Part shown: piece after piece, positions 58,327-64,000 of the stretch | Numbering within the stretch: the stretch's first letter is position 1 | Layout: each line of letters begins with the position of its first letter | Assembly: GCF_001649575.2 (NCBI RefSeq) | Contig: NC_051435.1 | Span: 2,853,647-2,917,646, forward strand | Reading direction: 5' to 3' | From: Kryptolebias marmoratus | Lineage: Eukaryota > Chordata > Actinopteri > Cyprinodontiformes > Rivulidae | Length of the DNA stretch: 64,000 bases | Made by a program: the position numbers and the translations under genes | Notes under the pieces: generated by a model | What the model was told of the DNA's origin: nothing | Databases searched by the model: none | The model's input: the letters and a program-made list of their open reading frames with translations, nothing else

Positions 58327-59062
58327 CAGACCCTCCAGGATTTCGCGATGTTGCAATCGCAACTATTAACGCAAAATCAAGAAAACCCCGCAAAATCGCA
58401 ACTTTGCCCAAAACACCGCAACTTTCCTGCAACTTTAACCCAATATTTATTGTTTCTAAAGTGATTCGCCACCGTTTCTGCGGCCTAGTCTCTTCTTTGT
58501 GGGTTTGTGTAGCGTGGAATACAAAATAACCCCAAATAACTCAGGAAGAAGACATGTGATGTCACTTCCTGTTAACATCAGAATGCCGGGAGCGTGCAGG
58601 AGCAGCAACCGAAGCCAAAATGTGCGCTAATGCTTCACATTTGCCCACAAAGATTTCAGCAAACCAGTTTCCTCCCCAGCTGCAGCTGTTTTGCACGTCC
58701 TGCAGTGTANNNNNNNNNNNNNNNNNNNNNNNNNNNNNNNNNNNNNNNNNNNNNNNNNNNNNNNNNNNNNNNNNNNNNNNNNNNNNNNNNNNNNNNNNNN
58801 NNNNNNNNNNNNNNNNNNNNNNNNNNNNNNNNNNNNNNNNNNNNNNNNNNNNNNNNNNNNNNNNNNNNNNNNNNNNNNNNNNNNNNNNNNNNNNNNNNNN
58901 NNNNNAAACTAGGAAGGATTTTTGGTTTATATATTAAAAGTTATGTTTTTTTATTGATTTTAGTAAAAAAAAAAATCACAACTTTTAGGAAAATGCCCCG
59001 CGAAATCAGGCATTTTAGCCGCAACAATCACAAAAAATGCCCGCGAAATGCTGGAGGGACTG
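58327..59062 (+). mobile_element. DNA transposon copy 2 with CGGBP1-like ORF
   Basis: Left end CAGACCCTCCAGGATTTCGC, right end GCGAAATGCTGGAGGGACTG: about 20-bp inverted repeats with two mismatches. An ORF from ATG 58620 reads MCANASHLPTKISANQFPP and QLQLFCTSCSV. LFCTSC is the cysteine half of a CGGBP1-type finger. It sits in the 3' end of the LINE at 57110, in an slc4a2 intron. Confidence 0.75.
58710..58905. other. assembly gap inside transposon copy 2
   Basis: A run of 196 N. Confidence 0.99.
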
Positions 59063-59156
59063 ATTATTGTATAAAACAGACAATTGTAGGTTGATGGATT
59101 GTCATAAAGTTGAATCTGAACGTAAAACAGGATCTTACAAACAGGCTGACAAACAC

Positions 59157-59322
59157 GTCTTGTTTGGGGTCGTACACCGGCCCCTTGCTGTCGTGGTTCT
59201 CCTCGCTCTCTTCGACCACCAGCGGCACGTTGGTGTCCTGGACGTGGTTGTGGTTGAAGCTGCCGTGAAGACTGCCGGAGGAGTGGTGACGGTGAAAACG
59301 GTGCTTCAGATCGCTCGGATGG
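59157..59322 (-). CDS. slc4a2: slc4a2 exon, histidine-rich variable loop
   Basis: Encodes 55 residues: HPSDLKHRFHRHHSSGSLHG, FNHNHVQDTNVPLVVEE and DSKGPVYDPKQD. It lies where AE2/AE3 have the variable loop after LLLKHSHP. It is rich in histidine. Starts in phase 2 (AG + C forms Ser), ends in phase 0. Confidence 0.9.
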
Positions 59323-62300
59323 CTGTGAGCACAAAACAGATCACAGAACACGAGCGTTGGCTAAAGTGGCGTGCCTGCAAATTAGAGGTTGAGAGCAGAA
59401 CTGTGGCCTCAATCAGCGGGAAAAGCATGAAGTGTTTAAGTTTACAGACTCATTTAGCAAAATGTTGACAACAAGGCGTAATTAAGTCCCGTTCCACTCA
59501 GGTCTTTTAATTAGACACAGACTGATTATTTAGTAAATGAGCTTAATTGGCCATTATTTGCCACTTTTAAGAAAATCTGCAACCAACCATGCAGCTGCTT
59601 TAATCAGCTCACTGCAGCCCACAAGTTTGATTTCTTTTAGGCAAGAAGGCTCTTCTATATATTTATATGTATATATTTAAATGTTCAAGCTCTTCTAATA
59701 CATGTTAATTTAAGTTGAGCACTAAATAGACCAGAAAAGCTGATACTTTCTAAGAATCAGTATATCGCCCAGGACTGGTGGAATATTTAAGGTAGTTTGT
59801 TGGTGGATGAACCCATTTTGCCATCCTTTAAATATCTGCTATTAAGTTTCAATGTCCAGATGGAAGCTTTAGTCATAAAAATACAAAATTATTTGATTAA
59901 AATATGATATTTGCATGAAAATAATCATAAAAAAGGGGGATAATTTTTGCACTTTTGATGATAAGCACATTTCATTCCCTCTTGGAGAGAACTTTTACCC
60001 ACTCGCTGGGTTTTTCAGTAGTTTCATTACATCACTGTTAGGTCCACCGGTGACATCATCGCGCTTACGAGGTCCACGCGGTCCCGTAAGGCTCAGCTTC
60101 TAATTGGATGCGACAGCGCCCCGAGACAAAAGAACGAGGTGTCTCGCTGATGTCAGTTGTGCTCAGGATGTCTCTAAAGGATCCTTAAAGTGCTATGACT
60201 AAGAGATGAGCTCAATCGTAGCAGCATCTAAACGCGTCTCCGTCCAAGTCGTAAATCTGAGCGCTCAGGCTGGTGATGACTCTAATGACAGGGTTTGTTT
60301 TTCCCCGGAGAAGAAGCCTTGTGACACGCAGTGAAAGATGATGACCGGCTGCAGGGCTTGTTGCTTTTACGGCCATCTGTTGTGTCACTTTGTGAGCAAG
60401 TGTGAAAACTCCATCGAACGCAGCCCGTCGAGTTGCAGGAAAATTCGCAACATTTCTGTATTCGCTGTAATCCACTGGCTGGAAACCAACAAGCAAGTGT
60501 CACCAGCGTTTAAACAATATTACTTTACTCTTTGAATAGCTGTAGGAGTTTGACTGAACAGCTCGCATGGATTAAAGTCTATAAGGAGATGTTTATCCGA
60601 CACACTTTGTTCATCTGTTACATCTCTGAGAACAACCTGATGATTAAAACACATTAGCAAACATAGCTAAGGTTTTAAAAAGAATCCGGCAGATATTAGA
60701 AGTGATAATAAAGAGATAAATACAGAATTTCTGGGTCGGAGCCTGTCGGAGCTGCAGAGCTCTAAAGTCGACTAGTTCTGCCAAAATTTCACCGTCTATG
60801 GGAAATTTATTGCAATTTTTGCTGCATTTGTCTACAACAGGGGAGTCAAACCCAAAATTTAAAATTTGGTCCTAGCCAAGGGCCAATCACAATCCATATT
60901 TTTTAAAAATTACATAAATTAATTAGTTTTAGATGTATTATTTCAAATCATTCATATAGAAATATCAATGACCTTTTCCCAGTTACAGATTATACAGAAT
61001 TTAGAGCAAACAGACTTTAATGAACACAGACAAATAGATCAAACTTCAAAAAGCTCATCATTAGCTGTCATCAACAAAAACTTGATCATACAGAAATTAA
61101 AACTATATATTATATTCCAAGTCACTGTCAAGAGAAAACTTCACTAATTAGGCTCAGTTTTTAAAGCTAAATAAGAATCAGAGACTCGATCTGTCCCAGA
61201 CTAGAGGGCCGGATCTGGCCCGCGGGCCTTGAGTTTGACACGTGTGGTCTACAACATCCAATGCACTGCTACTAGGAGTTTCTGAAAGAGCTGCAGGAGG
61301 AGATGAAGTTTGAAAGATCATGACAGAAGGGAAATAAAGTCACGTCACTGATGTGCTAACAGGACAGTAGGTTTTAACACACTTCATGTAGGAACTCTGT
61401 GATTAAATATAAACCTTGATAACGATATATTCGCTGTCGTTCGTCACTGGTGCTTGGCTAACTCGCTGTGATGGCTGCCATTTATTTGACTTCATTTGTG
61501 TTATGTAAGAAAATCACTAACTTACGATGTGGCGGCTCACTGATCCGATGGTCAGATCATTTTAGGTGACTTTTTATTTGAAGCAGCAATCGATAAGTTG
61601 CAGAAAACTGCAGTTTGAGTTTATATTTAGCAGCACGGCGGACCTCGAGCTTCACCTCAGGATATATCTGCTGAAACTGATTCTGGAAATAGAAAGCAGC
61701 TGGGATTATGACACCACGGATGAGCAACCCCGGAGTATATCACGTGCACTTCCGTCGGTTTGGACAGAATTACACCCGATAGTTTCCATCAACGACCTCG
61801 ATAGCTGCAGCAGCTGGAAACCCCGAAGCATCAACGAGCTTTAAAACACCCAAACAGAACTTTTTTGTTTTGAAAACAATCAAATTACTTCCATCTTGAT
61901 TCATGAAGTAAACTTTCTGCTCGGGTTTTAAGCAACATAATATTTTCCCAGATGTTTCCTAAGTTTCCCACATTTAAAGCATAAATCACTTACATTTCTG
62001 ACACAAAATCATATTTTAGAAGCCAAAGTCATAACAAAACCATACAGATCAAAGATATAAACTGTTTCACAAGAAGAATTGATCGTTTAATCGTCTTGGC
62101 TGTGTGTGATTACAGCACAGTCGAACCAGGGAAATTACACCAGCTGACGAGCTGAGTCTCGTTAAATGTCACTTTTGGAAAATCCCCGCTCGGTTCCCAC
62201 GAGTTAGCCTCTTCTTCTGGTGCAAAATGCTTGGATTCTCGCCACCTATTATCAAACTCCAGTGAACTAAAAGGTCTGTTAATAGATGGATGAAGAAACT

Positions 62301-62767
62301 ATAAACTATATGAATGTTATTTTGATTTGGTTGCTGTGTGCTAGAAATGCTAGATGTTGGCATGAAAGAAACCCAAATCCTTTGAAAAAATAAAAGAAAG
62401 CACCAGAAACCCTCTCTCTTATTGTCTGCATATCTATATTTAAGGTAAATATCTTTAGAACAGCTAAGCCAGCAGGTATTAACTCGAATGTGATTTTCTC
62501 AATTTAAAGACAAATAACTTGAAATAAACAAGCTAGTTTTATGTCTTGGAGCAATTGTTTTTTGTTTTCTGCAGAAAGAAAACTCTGGTTTTAAGATATA
62601 TATAAGATAATTATGGTGCAAATTGGAGTGGATTATTCATTACAACCAGTTTCCGTCAAGACAGTCAAAAAGGATCTGTTTACTTCCTGGAACGTCAGGT
62701 TTTTTATAATAAAAACTGCAGCCGATGCCTTTCAGACGGCACGACTTTTCTGCGTGTTTTTACCGAC
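59323..62767 (-). other. slc4a2: slc4a2 intron (3.4 kb)
   Basis: A phase-2 intron of 3445 bp, the longest of the visible introns. It contains an hAT-type MITE at 60838-61246 with 8-bp target duplications. The rest is AT-rich with no recognised gene. A 92-codon open frame on plus at 61566-61844 shows no domain. Confidence 0.8.
60838..61246. mobile_element. hAT-type MITE with 8-bp target duplication
   Basis: 409 bp from CAGGGGAGTCAAACCC to GAGTTTGACACGTGTG (imperfect inverted ends), flanked by GTCTACAA at 60830-60837 and 61247-61254. The block GGGCCGGATCTGGCCCGCGG near the right end is typical of this fish family. Non-coding. Confidence 0.85.
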
Positions 62768-62903
62768 CTGTGTTTGAGAAGCAGAGCACGAAGAACGCTC
62801 GGCCGGTCCTCGGCTCGGATCTGATCAGAGATGATCATCGTCTCCACAACAAGATGAGCGATACCAGGGAGAGAGTTCTGCTCGAGGTCCAAAAGGACGG
62901 CGC
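62768..62903 (-). CDS. slc4a2: slc4a2 exon, cytoplasmic domain
   Basis: Encodes AVLLDLEQNSLPGIAHLVVE, TMIISDQIRAEDRPSVL and RALLLKH. LDLEQ, LPGIAHLVVETMI and SDQI are the AE2 form. Starts in phase 1, ends in phase 2 at CACAG/gtcggt. Confidence 0.95.
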
Positions 62904-63035
62904 CTAGACAGCAGAGGGGAAACAGAACCAGGAGCAAATATGGCCGCTAATTCTGCAGCAATGTTTAGTGAAGTTCAAAACACTTTAAGGCAGCAAATAG
63001 GACGTATCAAAAACATGATTCTGCTTCATTTTTAC
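62904..63035 (-). other. slc4a2: short slc4a2 intron
   Basis: A 132-bp phase-1 intron with donor gtaaaa and acceptor ctgtctag. Confidence 0.88.
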
Positions 63036-63216
63036 CATGCGTGATGGTGCGCCGAAGCTCCAGCAGACTGCGGAAAGACAGCGAAGCCACGTGAGGTTTG
63101 CCCCAGCGGTCCGTCTCCTCCTCGACATCCTCCTCGAACTTGATCCAACGAGCGCGCTCCTTCCAACGCATCTCCTGGTCTTTCTCCACAATCAGCTCGT
63201 TCAGCTCAACAAACAG
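63036..63216 (-). CDS. slc4a2: slc4a2 exon, conserved cytoplasmic pH-sensor region
   Basis: Encodes [16 protein letters not shown], then [20 protein letters not shown] and [20 protein letters not shown]. The [11 protein letters not shown] stretch is highly conserved and has been linked in AE2 to inhibition by acid pH. Starts in phase 0, ends in phase 1. Confidence 0.96.
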
Positions 63217-63402
63217 CTGAAGACAAAAACACAAGAGTTGTTCCGGTCCTGTCTCAGATTATTATCAGGAGGTCAAAGTTCATATGAATGTGCATTTAGA
63301 GTAAAACTTGCATTTAGGAAGTGGTTGTGAAACCAAAAATAGGGAGTAAAATACTGAAAAGAAGTTGCATCTAAATACATTTAAAGAAACACCAGTGCTG
63401 AC
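63217..63402 (-). other. slc4a2: short slc4a2 intron
   Basis: A 186-bp phase-0 intron with donor gtcagc and acceptor ttgtcttcag. Confidence 0.88.
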
Positions 63403-63548
63403 CTCATGGGTTTTCTTATCCGCTGCTCTCTTCTTCTTCTTTAAGCTGGACAGAGGAGCGGAGCTGATGCTGGCCCGCGACATCTGACACCGGGACGACT
63501 TCTTCACCAGGTGGCGCCGGACGCCAGGGTTGTCCTCGAACCGGTGAC
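63403..63548 (-). CDS. slc4a2: slc4a2 exon, first visible (basic N-terminal region)
   Basis: Encodes HRFEDNPGVRRHLVKKSSR, SRASISSAPLSSLKKKKR and AADKKTHE. The HRxEDNPGVRRHLVKK match and the lysine-rich cluster point to AE2. It starts with two bases that complete a split codon, so further coding exons lie beyond the window; no start codon is present. Confidence 0.93.
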
Positions 63549-63621
63549 CTGCAAACACAGAGTTTTCAAGGCTACCTGAACCTGGAGAAAAGGTACATGA
63601 AACTGATGTCAAAAAACACAA

Positions 63622-63870
63622 AAGGTGGGTGATAATGTTCTGGTCCGTGTCCGTCTGTTAGCAAAATATCACCTGACAGATTTTAATGAAACTCTCAGAG
63701 AGTAACCATTGGATGAACATCTACAACCTGTTAGCTATTGAGTCAACCCAATTCTGCACAGCTGCTGAGAAAACACAACAACCACTCAGCCAGTTTTACA
63801 GACACTGAGCTCAAATTTGGTGTGGTAGTAGCTGAGAGTCATCCCCGACACATACTCAGAGAAATGACAG
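63622..63870 (+). repeat. repeat family A copy in slc4a2 intron
   Basis: Left end AAAGGTGGGTGATAATG as in the 25968 copy, then GTTAGCAAAATATCACC and GCTGAGAGTCATCCCCG. Confidence 0.75.
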
Positions 63871-63938
63871 AATAAATCCAAAATGTTTGCTTAAGATTTG
63901 GCTAAATATATTATTGAAACTCTCAGAACACAACTAAT

Positions 63939-64000
63939 GGACGGACGGACGGACGGACGGATGGACGGATGAATGGATGGGTGGTTGGGTGGGTGGGTGG
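63939..64000. repeat. GGAC/GGAT/GGGT tetranucleotide array
   Basis: Starts as (GGAC)n and drifts to GGAT and GGGT units; runs off the window. Confidence 0.95.

Larger units (their letters stand above)
56971..59156 (-). other. slc4a2: slc4a2 intron filled by mobile elements
   Basis: A phase-0 intron of 2186 bp (minus donor gtgttt). It contains a Tx1/L1-like LINE 3' fragment (57110-58200) and a DNA transposon copy with a CGGBP1-like ORF (58327-59062), interrupted by an N gap. Little sequence is left over. Confidence 0.85.
49765..63548 (-). other. slc4a2: slc4a2 (anion exchanger AE2-like) gene, 3' portion, 17 coding exons
   Basis: SLC4A2/AE2 is a plasma-membrane electroneutral chloride/bicarbonate exchanger that lowers cell pH and loads chloride. 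Seventeen minus-strand exons join without a frame break into 951 residues: the pH-sensing part of the cytoplasmic domain, the whole multi-span membrane domain, and the C-terminus. AE2 has about 1240 residues, so roughly 300 N-terminal residues lie beyond 64000. Subfamily: the motifs [50 protein letters not shown] and the ending PNFDEDGRDEYNEIH follow AE2 and not AE3 (which has EKTQDLIG, FFPGRIRRVIG and a different tail) or AE1. All introns have GT/AG ends. I cannot tell slc4a2a from slc4a2b. Confidence 0.93.
63549..64000 (-). other. slc4a2: slc4a2 intron (partial) with repeats
   Basis: Contains a family-A repeat at 63622-63870 and a (GGAC)n/(GGAT)n/(GGGT)n microsatellite from 63939 to the window edge. 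Confidence 0.85.

Noticed and set aside
61566..61844. 92-codon frame on plus in an slc4a2 intron
   Set aside because: No domain similarity that I can recognise; isolated inside an intron.

Overview
This window is vertebrate nuclear DNA, almost certainly from a ray-finned (teleost) fish. The genes are split by short and long introns with GT/AG borders. The proteins are vertebrate endocrine and ion-transport families. The spaces between exons are full of fish-type repeats: Tc1 fragments, palindromic hAT MITEs, a Tx1/L1-like LINE tail, a LINE with a CCAT-type tail, and AT/GT microsatellites. There are no operons, CRISPR arrays, rRNAs or recognisable tRNAs. Four N gaps (7383-7487, 14093-14177, 37209-37374, 58710-58905) show that this is a draft assembly. 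The species cannot be fixed from the sequence; a percomorph is my guess.

Layout. (1) 1 to about 10690, plus strand: the 3' part of igfbp5. The window opens inside intron 1; exons 2-4 are at 6032-6252, 6392-6511 and 7251-7382, followed by a long 3' untranslated region. (2) 16453-31709, minus strand: a complete four-exon igfbp2 gene (264 aa), tail to tail with igfbp5 as in other vertebrates. (3) 31710-41526: a repeat-rich intergenic block with LINE, Tc1-like, solo-LTR and nested insertions. (4) 41527-43611, plus strand: a complete three-exon RAMP gene (148 aa, RAMP1-like). (5) 49765-63548 and beyond the right edge, minus strand: 17 coding exons (951 aa) of an SLC4A anion exchanger whose sequence is AE2-like (slc4a2). 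Its first exons lie outside the window.

Functionally, igfbp5 and igfbp2 encode secreted carriers that control IGF access to its receptor. RAMP is a single-pass partner that sets ligand choice and surface delivery of calcitonin-family receptors. The SLC4A protein exchanges chloride for bicarbonate across the plasma membrane. The genes do not form a pathway. Their linkage looks like an old block: IGFBP, RAMP and SLC4A anion-exchanger genes recur on the HOX-bearing human chromosomes 2, 7 and 17. The most notable non-gene signals are two dispersed repeat families, one carrying a YY1-like motif and one carrying a consensus splice donor; a paired DNA transposon with a CGGBP1-like zinc-finger ORF; a MITE inserted 12 bp from an slc4a2 exon; and a 23-bp-period tandem array in the last slc4a2 intron.
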